This document shows positions 8,675 through 17,600 of a stretch of DNA of 64,000 nt, piece after piece. The position numbers and the translations under genes were made by a program. Within the stretch, counting starts at the first letter, position 1; each line of letters starts with the position of its first letter. The notes under the pieces were generated by a model, which made no database searches, was not told where the DNA came from, and saw only the letters and a program-made list of their open reading frames with translations. Source of the DNA: Staphylococcus nepalensis. GTDB lineage: Bacteria; Bacillota; Bacilli; Staphylococcales; Staphylococcaceae. Location: positions 62,001 through 126,000 of the forward strand of contig NZ_BMCF01000004.1 of NCBI RefSeq assembly GCF_014635045.1, given 5' to 3'.

Positions 8675-9670
8675 TCAATGAAGCAGTTCAGCTGGACGCT
8701 GAATCGCTTTTAGCTTTTGTATAAAATCAGAATTCCCTTGATCACGTTCTATTTTTTGTTGCTTATTCCAATTATAGTAATCCGTTTTACTCAATGTTTC
8801 TTTTTTTCTTAGCCGAGTAATATGTTCTTTATAACTTAACACATTGCAGACAGTAATATGCCTATTCTGTTTAGAAGAAAGTACGAATAAATTTTCTACA
8901 AGGTATTGATACAATTCGCTATCTGCGAAATTTTTAAATATGGATATAAACAATTCTTCTTCACTAACAATATAAATTCTTGGTTTTTCATCATTAATAA
9001 TTTTTAACATAAGTTCAAAATTCATTTCTTGTGAGGGTAAATAATGGTTGAATGTTAAAAAATCTTTAGGTAATCCTGCTGTATGCCCTGTTTGATATGG
9101 GAAGAAATTCATTACCATTACTCTGTTAGGATTAATCCTAAATTGCTTTAGGATTGATCCATTGCTATATAAATATTTTTCAAACCAACAATGCCTATCC
9201 AAGTAGGGGAGAAATATTTTTTGACCATTCATTTTTAATTTACCTTGAATATCACTTAACACTCTGTTGCGATAACGTAATACTACTTCTACTGGTAAGT
9301 TCGGATCATTAATTTTAAAATCGTTTTCTGCTTGTTTTTTCAATATAACAATATCTGCTGATTCAGGATTACCAAAGTAAGGTCTAGCTATTGCAGGACT
9401 TATTTCTGCATTTTCTTGAACCACGCGTTGTCTGTTTTTATTAATTTTAACTTTTCCATTTGCGTAATCAACCATTTTTTTAAATCTTGGTATCTCACTG
9501 AAATTATCCCCAAAATGTTTTTTTAAATATGCTAAATCTTGTGGGTGCAAGAAAGCAGTTGTGTCATTATTTTTTACCATTTTATTTAAGGTATCTAAAT
9601 CATAAATAGAGTTATATTGAGCCATGTATTCCTGCCAAAATTCATTGATTTCTTTTAAATATTCACTCAT
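8675..9670 (-). CDS. Uracil-DNA-glycosylase-fold-like protein, active site degenerate
   Basis: 331 residues, no signal peptide or membrane segment. I recognise a pattern shared with UDG-superfamily-like proteins of Gram-positive bacteria: RPYFGNPESADIVIL (residues about 94-108), where the family normally continues into an N-P-G loop; then MNFFPYQT (near 190), a PSQEMNFELM helix, PRIYIV, and LFVLSSKQNRHITVCN. Here the loop after DIVIL reads KKQAEND, so the NPG motif is lost and glycosylase activity is doubtful. AGGAGG lies nine bases before the ATG. The promoter is strong and carries an inverted repeat in its spacer. It has no place in the usual infB-rbfA order, so it looks acquired. Function unknown; the fold assignment is by motif memory and needs a profile or structure search. 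Confidence 0.55.
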   Translation of the reverse strand: MSEYLKEINEFWQEYMAQYNSIYDLDTLNKMVKNNDTTAFLHPQDLAYLKKHFGDNFSEIPRFKKMVDYANGKVKINKNRQRVVQENAEISPAIARPYFGNPESADIVILKKQAENDFKINDPNLPVEVVLRYRNRVLSDIQGKLKMNGQKIFLPYLDRHCWFEKYLYSNGSILKQFRINPNRVMVMNFFPYQTGHTAGLPKDFLTFNHYLPSQEMNFELMLKIINDEKPRIYIVSEEELFISIFKNFADSELYQYLVENLFVLSSKQNRHITVCNVLSYKEHITRLRKKETLSKTDYYNWNKQQKIERDQGNSDFIQKLKAIQRPAELLH

Positions 9671-9705
9671 AACTTATAACCTCCTATTTATCTTAATTTT
9701 AATTA

Positions 9706-9734
9706 AGTATATAGACAACTAGTGTCTATGTTAA
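9706..9734 (-). promoter_or_regulatory. Promoter of the UDG-like gene with operator in its spacer
   Basis: On the minus strand TTAACA (-35, 9729-9734) and TATACT (-10, 9706-9711) are separated by exactly 17 bases. The spacer 9712-9728 is a dyad: TAGACA-N5-TGTCTA with perfect half-sites. A protein bound there would exclude RNA polymerase, so repression is the natural reading. Confidence 0.65.
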
Positions 9735-9914
9735 AGGTATTAAGCAATCTCACTATATTTTTTACACTCATTTACAATCATAAAAAGACGGGATTTAAAT
9801 TTTAATTTTTGAACATTAAATTAGTGATTTGAGAAAATATTGAGTTAATCTCATTTTCAAAAACTGTATTATTAGCATATTATACCTCTTACCCACAAGA
9901 TAACATATTCAACA

Positions 9915-9954
9915 TAAAAAGACCGTAAGCTAATATAAATTTTTAGCTCACGGT
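9915..9954 (-). terminator. infB operon terminator
   Basis: An 11-bp stem (9922-9932 with 9944-9954, one G-U pair on the RNA) followed by TTTTTAT on the minus strand. It lies 60 bases past infB. It closes the rimP-nusA-infB transcript before the WYL/UDG island. Confidence 0.85.
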
Positions 9955-10013
9955 AATTAATCATTTTATAATGAAATTTGTCTTAATTGATATAGCGTGT
10001 TTTTGTTTAATAA

Positions 10014-12116
10014 TTATCTTTTAATTTCAACCATTTCAAAGGCTTCAATAATGTCGCCTTCTTTTAAGTCATTATATTTCTCAATTGTAATACCACATTC
10101 ATAGCCTTGTGCTACTTCTTTAGCATCATCTTTGTAACGTTTTAATGTGTCAAGTTCGCCTTCAAATTGCACAATGCCATCACGAATAACACGTACGCCA
10201 GCGTTCCTAGTAATTTTACCATCTGTAACATAACTACCAGCAATGGTACCAACTTTTGATACTTTAAATGTTTGACGTACTTCCGCTTGTCCAATGATTT
10301 GCTCTTCGTATTCTGGGTCTAACAAGCCTTTCATTGCAGCTTCAATTTCTTCAATTACACTGTAAATTACACGATGTAATCTCATATCTACGCCTTCAGC
10401 TTCTGCTGCACGTTTTGCTCCAGAGTCAGGTCTCACATTAAAGCCGATGATAATACCGTTTGAAGCATTTGCTAATGTCACATCTGATTCGTTAATCGCA
10501 CCAACTGCTGTGTGTATAATACGAACGTTTACGCCCTCTACTTCAATTTTCATTAAGGACGCTGCAAGTGCTTCTACTGAACCTTGAACATCACCTTTAA
10601 TAATTACGTTTAAATCTTTCATTTCACCCTGTTTCATTTGCTCGAATAGGTTATCTAATGACACGCTCTTACTTTCTTGACGTTGTTGTAATACATTAGC
10701 TTCATGACGTGCTTCACCGATACGTCTTGCTTGTTTTTCGTCTTTAAATACAACAAAACGATCGCCTGCTTGAGGCACATCATGAATGCCTGTTATTTCA
10801 ACCGGTGTAGAAGGGTTTGCTGATTTAATACGTTGCCCTAAATCGTTAACCATTGCACGGATTCTACCGTGAGTGTTACCAACAACTAATGCATCACCGA
10901 CATGTAATGTACCATTTTGAACTAAAAGTGATGCAGAAGGTCCACGTGATTTATCTAATTCAGCTTCAATCACTGTTCCTACTGCTTTCTTACTTGGGTT
11001 AGCTTTTAATTCTTGCATTTCAGAAGTCAATACAATCATTTCTAGTAAATCTTCAATACCTTCACCACTTAATGCAGATAGTGGAACGAAAATTGTATCG
11101 CCGCCCCAATCTTCAGGTATTAAACCATACTCTGTTAATTCTTGCATAACACGGTCTGGGTTAGCAGTTGGTTTATCAACCTTATTAACCGCTACTATAG
11201 TTGGCACATTAGCTTCTTTAGCATGGTTAATGGCTTCGATTGTTTGTGGCATAACGCCGTCATCCGCCGCTACTACTAAAATTGTGATGTCTGTTACTTG
11301 TGCACCACGCGCACGCATCGTTGTAAAAGCTGCGTGTCCTGGTGTATCCAGGAATGTGATTTTCTTGCCATCATTTTCGATTTGATATGCACCAATGTGT
11401 TGAGTGATACCACCAGCTTCTGCTGCTGTTACCTTTGTATGACGAATAGAATCTAATAATGTTGTTTTACCGTGGTCAACGTGACCCATAATTGTAACAA
11501 CTGCAGGTCTTTCTACTGCATCTTCGTCTTCTGTTTCGTCATCAAAGTAAATCGATAAATCTTCTTCATCGATTACAACTTCTTTTTCAATCTCTACGCC
11601 ATAATCACCAGCGATTAATTCCAAAGTTTCATCATCTAATGATTGGTTAATATTTGCCATTATGCCTAATAAGAATAATTTTTTAATAATTTCTGATGAA
11701 TCTACATTTATTTTTTCTGCAAGTTCTCCAACAGTTATACCTTCTTGATAAGTAATTTGTGAAGGTATTTCTTTTGGTTCTTCTTGTTTAGTTTGCTTAT
11801 TCTTTTTATTATTTTTGTTGTTTTTATTATTCTTTTTATTGTTTTTATTATTTTGCTTTTGGTTATTACTAGTGTTGTCTTTTTTATTAGGTTTATTATT
11901 TGTCGTTTTTTGTTGGCTTTGACCTTGTTGTTGTGATTTCTCTGATTGTTTAGCTTGTTCAGGTTTATATACTTTATCTAATGCCTTAATTTGGTCGTCT
12001 TCTAACGTTTGCATGTGGCTCGTTACCTCAACGTCCATTTTCTTTAATTCATCTATAATATCTCTACTTTTTAATTTTAAATCTTTGGCGTATTCGTAAA
12101 TTCTTTTTTTACTCAT
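10014..12116 (-). CDS. infB: Translation initiation factor IF-2
   Basis: GTPase that places initiator tRNA on the 30S subunit and promotes 50S joining; 700 residues. Layout: an N-terminal IF2N-type segment (1-50), a low-complexity Asn/Lys/Gln linker (about 60-115), a second IF2N segment (about 120-175), the GTPase domain with P-loop GHVDHGKT at 211-218, DTPGH, and NKVD, then beta-barrel and C-terminal domains with the fMet-tRNA-binding C2 region. The ATG of [13 protein letters not shown] is preceded by AAGGAGTGA; an in-frame ATG nine codons upstream lacks such a site. It follows ylxQ by four bases, in the rimP-nusA-rnpM-ylxQ-infB operon. Confidence 0.97.
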   Translation of the reverse strand: MSKKRIYEYAKDLKLKSRDIIDELKKMDVEVTSHMQTLEDDQIKALDKVYKPEQAKQSEKSQQQGQSQQKTTNNKPNKKDNTSNNQKQNNKNNKKNNKNNKNNKKNKQTKQEEPKEIPSQITYQEGITVGELAEKINVDSSEIIKKLFLLGIMANINQSLDDETLELIAGDYGVEIEKEVVIDEEDLSIYFDDETEDEDAVERPAVVTIMGHVDHGKTTLLDSIRHTKVTAAEAGGITQHIGAYQIENDGKKITFLDTPGHAAFTTMRARGAQVTDITILVVAADDGVMPQTIEAINHAKEANVPTIVAVNKVDKPTANPDRVMQELTEYGLIPEDWGGDTIFVPLSALSGEGIEDLLEMIVLTSEMQELKANPSKKAVGTVIEAELDKSRGPSASLLVQNGTLHVGDALVVGNTHGRIRAMVNDLGQRIKSANPSTPVEITGIHDVPQAGDRFVVFKDEKQARRIGEARHEANVLQQRQESKSVSLDNLFEQMKQGEMKDLNVIIKGDVQGSVEALAASLMKIEVEGVNVRIIHTAVGAINESDVTLANASNGIIIGFNVRPDSGAKRAAEAEGVDMRLHRVIYSVIEEIEAAMKGLLDPEYEEQIIGQAEVRQTFKVSKVGTIAGSYVTDGKITRNAGVRVIRDGIVQFEGELDTLKRYKDDAKEVAQGYECGITIEKYNDLKEGDIIEAFEMVEIKR

Positions 12117-12120
12117 ATAG

Positions 12121-12438
12121 TCACTCCTTACGATATTCATCAATCATTGACACTAGCTTTTTAGCAAAGCCTTGATCAGTGATTCCAATGTTTACTCGTT
12201 CTGCTTTACCTAAAGCTTGTCCTAATTCAGCTCTTGTTCCAAATATACGAAATGATATATGGTAACTTTCACATTTGTTCTGAAACATTTTTATTGTGTT
12301 TTCAGAAGCATCAGTTGCAATAATTACGAGCTTTAGTCTGTTTTTCTTTAAGTCATTTAAAATGACTGACTCACCTGTTTTAACTTTTCCAGCACGCATT
12401 GCTAAACCTAAAAAATTTACGATTTTCTCTAAGGTCAT
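12121..12438 (-). CDS. ylxQ: YlxQ, L7Ae-family RNA-binding protein
   Basis: 105 residues of the L7Ae/L30e/S12e fold, which binds kink-turn RNA. Typical features are [14 protein letters not shown] near the N-terminus and [11 protein letters not shown]. The gene is always found between ylxR and infB in Firmicutes, and its exact role in ribosome or RNA metabolism is not settled. Its start overlaps the rnpM stop by four bases (ATGA), indicating translational coupling. Confidence 0.92.
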   Translation of the reverse strand: MTLEKIVNFLGLAMRAGKVKTGESVILNDLKKNRLKLVIIATDASENTIKMFQNKCESYHISFRIFGTRAELGQALGKAERVNIGITDQGFAKKLVSMIDEYRKE

Positions 12439-12719
12439 TTAGGTATCTCTTCACGATAAATAAGACGTATAATTTCTTTATACACTGGGTCTAATGTTTC
12501 AGCATCAACTTTAAAGTATTTTTCTAAAACACCTTGTTTTTGTGCTTCTTCTACTAATTTAACATCTTTTGATACATAAGCACCACGCCCTTGTTGTTTT
12601 CCAGTAGCATCAGCAAAAATTTTGCCTTCTTTATTAATAACAACTCGTATCATATCTTTTTTAGGATGCATTTCATTTGAAAGTATACATTTACGCATTG
12701 GAATCTTTTTCTTTTTCAT
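12435..12719 (-). CDS. rnpM: RNase P modulator RnpM (YlxR)
   Basis: 94-residue YlxR-family protein with the hallmarks PMRKCILSNEM and GRGAYVSKD. In Bacillus this nucleoid- and RNA-binding protein has been reported to modulate RNase P, hence the newer name. The start is the ATG of MKKKKIPMRKC, because GGAG lies about eight bases upstream and overlaps an in-frame GTG three codons earlier. It follows nusA closely and overlaps ylxQ. Confidence 0.92.
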   Translation of the reverse strand: MKKKKIPMRKCILSNEMHPKKDMIRVVINKEGKIFADATGKQQGRGAYVSKDVKLVEEAQKQGVLEKYFKVDAETLDPVYKEIIRLIYREEIPK

Positions 12720-12734
12720 AAAGCTCACTCCAAA

Positions 12735-13955
12735 TTATTTTTCAGTGTCTTCTTCAGAAATTACATCAGCATCATCTTTTACTTCTGTTTCTGATTCAGC
12801 TGTTGTATCGAATGCTTCTGGATCAGCATTGTATGTTTTTAAATCATTATCTTCAGTTTCATCAGTGTTTTCGTTTTCCGCTATTTCTTCTGATTCCTCT
12901 GATGGATAAACACCTGCAGCTCTAGCGTCTGTTTCTGATTTAATATCAATTTTCCAACCAGTTAATTTAGCAGCTAAGCGCGCATTTTGGCCACGTTTGC
13001 CAATCGCTAATGATAACTGATAATCTGGCACAACTACAACAGTTGATTGATTTGCTTCATCAACAATAACTTGTAAAACTTGAGATGGACTTAACGCATT
13101 TTTCACGAATACTTTTGGATCTTCGTTCCATTGAACGATATCAATTTTTTCGCCACCGAGTTCTTCTACAACCGCTTCAACACGAGAACCTTTAGCACCT
13201 ACACACGCACCCACAGCATCTATATCTGGGTTGTCAGAATGTACGCTGATTTTAGAACGATCGCCAGCCTCACGGGCAACAGATTTAACAATTACTGTGC
13301 CATCAAAAATTTCCGGGACTTCTTGTTCAAATAAGCGTTTTAATAATCCTGGATGACTGCGTGAAACATAAATTTGCGGCCCTTTTGTTGTTTGTTCTAC
13401 TTTATTTACATATACTCTGATTCTTTCGTTAGGGATGTAACTATCATTAGGGCTTCTTTCAGCTTCAGACAATACTGCCTCTGTACGTCCTAAATTTACA
13501 TAAACATAACGATGGTCAACTCTATCTATTAACCCATTAACAATATCGTCTTCTTTATCGATAAATTCATCGTATAATATTTCGCGCTCAGCGTCACGTA
13601 AACGTTGCATTACAGCTTGTTTAGCAGCTTGTGCACCTACGCGACCAAAATCATTAGGCGTTACATCTTCTTCATAAACATCGCCCACTTCATAAGCTGG
13701 ATTTTTAACTAAAGCTGTGCTTAAGTCAATTTCTTCTCTATTATCCATCACTTCTTCTACAACTTGTTTACGCGCGATAACATGGAAAGTACCTTCATCC
13801 ATGTTTAATTCTACACGAACGCTTCTTGCACTATCGTAATTTTTTTTATAAGCAGTAATTAGTGCTGCTTCAATTGCATCAATTAAAACTTCTCTTGGAA
13901 TCTTTTTTTCTTTTTCTAAATATTCTGTAGCTAATAATAATTCATTACTTGACAC
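12735..13955 (-). CDS. nusA: Transcription termination/antitermination protein NusA
   Basis: 406 residues. It binds RNA polymerase and nascent RNA, and stimulates pausing and intrinsic termination. Domains: N-terminal RNAP-binding part (1-125), S1 domain (about 135-200), KH1 and KH2 (about 200-345; AIGKRGQNARLAAKLTGWKI is the KH2 signature), then an acidic low-complexity tail of about 55 residues rich in Glu, Asp, Ser and Thr. The start codon is GTG, with GGAGG ten bases upstream. It lies 23 bases after rimP in the same operon. Confidence 0.97.
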   Translation of the reverse strand: MSSNELLLATEYLEKEKKIPREVLIDAIEAALITAYKKNYDSARSVRVELNMDEGTFHVIARKQVVEEVMDNREEIDLSTALVKNPAYEVGDVYEEDVTPNDFGRVGAQAAKQAVMQRLRDAEREILYDEFIDKEDDIVNGLIDRVDHRYVYVNLGRTEAVLSEAERSPNDSYIPNERIRVYVNKVEQTTKGPQIYVSRSHPGLLKRLFEQEVPEIFDGTVIVKSVAREAGDRSKISVHSDNPDIDAVGACVGAKGSRVEAVVEELGGEKIDIVQWNEDPKVFVKNALSPSQVLQVIVDEANQSTVVVVPDYQLSLAIGKRGQNARLAAKLTGWKIDIKSETDARAAGVYPSEESEEIAENENTDETEDNDLKTYNADPEAFDTTAESETEVKDDADVISEEDTEK

Positions 13956-13978
13956 GGCTTATCATCCTCCTCATCACA

Positions 13979-14446
13979 TTAAAGCATTACAGCATGACGT
14001 GCTTTAGCGATTTTATTTCTTGGAATTTCAACTTGCTTTGTTTTTGACTTTTCTTTAACTTCCATAGTAATCGTTTCACTTGTTACCTCTTTTAAAATAC
14101 CTAACCACTCTTTCCCACCTTCAATTGGCGCATATAAAGAAACAAAAACGGGTTTTGAAACGGCATTTTGGAAATCTTTTTCTTTTTTTATAGGTCTTTC
14201 GGCACCTGGAGAAGCCACATCTAAGTAATACATTTCCTGAATAGGATCTTCTGCATCCATCATTTCACTGATTTTTTCAGATGCTAAGGCGCAATCATTT
14301 AAATCGACGCCACCTTCTTTATCAATAGATACTCTCAAGAAGCGATCCTTACCTTCTTTTGTGTATTCGACTTCTACTAATTCAAAATTTAAGTCGTCAA
14401 GGACGGGTTGAATGATTGATTCAACTTGCTCAGTTACTTTACTCAT
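13979..14446 (-). CDS. rimP: Ribosome maturation factor RimP
   Basis: 155 residues; needed for 30S maturation. Conserved stretches are QPVLDDLNFELVEVEY, LRVSIDKEGGVDLNDC and YYLDVASPGAERPI. The ATG of MSKVTEQVE has AAAAGGAGGT four bases upstream; the frame is open 16 codons further but has no better signal. It is the first gene of the nusA-infB operon. Its leader contains a strong hairpin (14474-14498). Confidence 0.95.
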   Translation of the reverse strand: MSKVTEQVESIIQPVLDDLNFELVEVEYTKEGKDRFLRVSIDKEGGVDLNDCALASEKISEMMDAEDPIQEMYYLDVASPGAERPIKKEKDFQNAVSKPVFVSLYAPIEGGKEWLGILKEVTSETITMEVKEKSKTKQVEIPRNKIAKARHAVML

Positions 14447-14473
14447 ACTGACCTCCTTTTTTGGCAAATAGAA

Positions 14474-14498
14474 AAGAGCGGGTATAACGCCCACTCTT
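14474..14498 (-). promoter_or_regulatory. Leader hairpin upstream of rimP
   Basis: A 9-bp stem with one G-U pair on the RNA (AAGAGTGGG/CCCGCTCTT), 28 bases upstream of the rimP start. No T-run follows, so it is more likely a leader structure (possibly NusA-responsive) than a terminator. Confidence 0.5.
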
Positions 14499-14657
14499 CC
14501 TGCCTGAGTCTAATTTTTTAAGCAACATTATTATACCATATGTTTATTTTCTATACAAACAACTATATCTTTTCACATATGGGATGATAGCTAAACATCA
14601 CACGGCTTTCCTTTAAACTTGCATTTAATACTTAAATACCATTTATTACTTGCACTT

Positions 14658-17600
14658 TTACATATCAAATATAGATAATTGTGCTTTATCTGGTAAGTTT
14701 GGTAATGAACCTAGTTCATCTAAATATTCAATAACTTTTTGTGATAAACCAGCTTTTTTATTCAAATCTTCCTTAGATAAAAATGGACCTTCTTCACGTG
14801 CTTCAACAATTCTTTTCGCAACGTTTTCACCTAATCCAGGCACAGATATAAATGGTGGGATCAAACTATCATCTTCAATTATAAAATCAAACGCTTTACT
14901 TTTTTCTAAGCTGATTGGCTGCATACGGTAACCACGTTGAGCCATTTCATTCATGATTTCTAGTACAGTTAAAGTATCTTTTTCTTTTTTAGCTAAATCC
15001 ATATAACGTGAATACATATCATTTACAGTGTTTCTGATGCCGTCTTTATCTTTAATCATTGATAATAAATCAAAATCAGATGCACGAACTGTAAAATAGC
15101 TAGCATAATAATAAAGTGGATAGTGCACTTTGAAATAAGCGATACGTACTGCCATTAGTACGTAAGCTGCAGCATGGGCTTTAGGGAACATGTATTTAAT
15201 TTTTCTACATGAATCTAAATACCAATCTGGCACTTCATTGTCTACCATTGCTTCTACCATATCATCGGTAAGGCCTCTACCTTTACGAACAAACTCCATA
15301 GTCTTAAATGCTAATGAAGGCTCCAAGCCATTATACATTAAATAAACCATAATATCGTCACGACAACAAATTACACTCGATAAGTCACAAGTACCTGAAC
15401 GAATTAAATCTTGCGCATTACCTAGCCACACATCTGTACCATGTGACAAACCAGAAATCCTAACTAATTCTGAAAAAGTCGTCGGTTTCGTATCTTCCAA
15501 CATTTGTCGCACAAACCCTGTACCAAACTCAGGCACGCCAAAAGTGCCTGTTTTACATAAAATTTGTTCTGAGGTCACGCCTAATGGTTCTGGAGAACTA
15601 AAGATACCCATTGTTTCTTTATCATCAACAGGGATTGTTTTAGGATCGATACCAGATAAATCTTGTAACATACGAATCATCGTTGGGTCATCGTGACCTA
15701 AAATATCAAGTTTTAGGACATTATCATGTATTGAGTGGAAGTCAAAATGTGTTGTCATCCACGCAGATGATTGATCATCTGCTGGAAATTGAACGGGTGT
15801 AAAGTCGTAAATATCCATATAGTCTGGAACAACGATAATGCCCCCTGGATGCTGTCCAGTCGTACGTTTGACACCAGTACACCCTTTAACTAATCTATCT
15901 ACTTCGGCTCCTCTTTTATGAATACCTTGGTCGTTTAAAAAGCCTTTTACAAAACCAAATGCTGTTTTTTCTGCCACTGTGCCTATCGTACCAGCACGGA
16001 AAACTTTATCTTCACCAAACAATACTTTTGTATAGTTATGCGCTTCAGGTTGATATTCACCACTAAAGTTTAAGTCAATATCAGGTACTTTATCACCTTT
16101 GAAGCCTAAGAATGTTTCGAATGGGATGTCTTGTCCTTCTTTAATTAAATCACAACCACATGTTCCACACTTTTTATCTGGTAAATCAAAACCAGAACCG
16201 ACCGAACCGTCATTGAAAAATTCACTTTGTTTACACTGTGGGCAAATATAGTGAGGCGGTAGTGGGTTAACTTCAGTAATTTCAGTCATCGTCGCTACAA
16301 AGCTTGAACCGACTGAACCACGGGAACCTACTAAATAACCATCGTCTAATGATTTTTTCACAAGTCTTTGTGATATTAAATAAATCACAGAGAAGCCATT
16401 CCCGATAATACTTTCTAATTCTTTTTCTAATCGGTCGATGACAATTTGAGGCAAGTCTTCACCGTATAAAGCTCTGGCGTTTGAATAACTCATCTCTCGA
16501 ATTTCATCGTTGGCACCTTCCATACGTGGTGTATACAATTCATCTTTGATTGGCACAACACGTTCGATGCGGTCAGCTAATTCATTTGTATTTTTAATGA
16601 CTAATTCATATGCTTTTTCTTCACCTAAGAAATGTAATTCATCTAACATTTCATCTGTGGTTCTAAAATGCGCCTCAGGTAATGTACTACGATTTAAAGG
16701 GTTACCAGGCTGGGATGCGATTAAAATTTTACGTGCAATAGCATCATGCTCATTTAAATAATGTGCATTACCCGTAGCAATCACCGGAATATTATTTGCG
16801 TCACCAGCTTGGATTAAACGGTCATATATTTCATGCAATGTTTTATTATCTCTAACCAGTTCTCTATCTATTAAGTCTTGGTACAATGCTGGTGGCTGAA
16901 CTTCAATAAAATCATAATATTTAGCTATTCTCTCAACTTGTGACTGATCTTTTTGCATAACTGCGGTGAAAACTTCTCCTTCATCACATGCTGAGCCAAC
17001 AAGAATACCTTCACGATACTCATCTAAAAGTGAACGTGGAATTCTTGGCGTTCTATAATAATATTTAACGAGCGATGCACTCACTATTTTAAATAAATTC
17101 TTGAGTCCCTGTTGGTTTTGAACGATAAGTGTTACATGGTTAGGGCGAGCTCGTTTATATGCATCTTCATTAGATAAAGAGGTGTTGATATCTTGATGAT
17201 TAGAAACTTCTGCTTCTTCTAATTGTTTTAGCATTTTAATAAAAATGTAAGCTGTAGCTTCTGTATCATAAATCGCTCTATGGTGTTGTGTTAATTCTAC
17301 ACCATATTTTTTAGCTAAGAAGTTTAGGCCATGTTTACCATACTCTGTATTGATCGTTCTTGATAATTCCAACGTATCAATCACACCGTTAGTTGAGGCG
17401 CCTAGATCAGCTTTTTCATAACCTGTGTCGATAAAGCCCATATCGAATGAAGCATTATGGGCTACAAAGATGGCATCTCCAACCCATTCTTTAAATTCTG
17501 TGAGTACTGTTTCAATTTCAGGAGCATCTACTAACATATCATCAGAAATATGCGTTAAATTTTTAATTGTTTCAGATAATCGTTCATGTGGATTACTGAA

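Larger units (their letters stand above)
9671..10013. other. Intergenic region UDG-like gene / infB (343 bp)
   Basis: Contains the promoter and operator of the UDG-like gene (9706-9734) and the infB terminator (9915-9954). Nothing else is recognisable. Confidence 0.7.
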
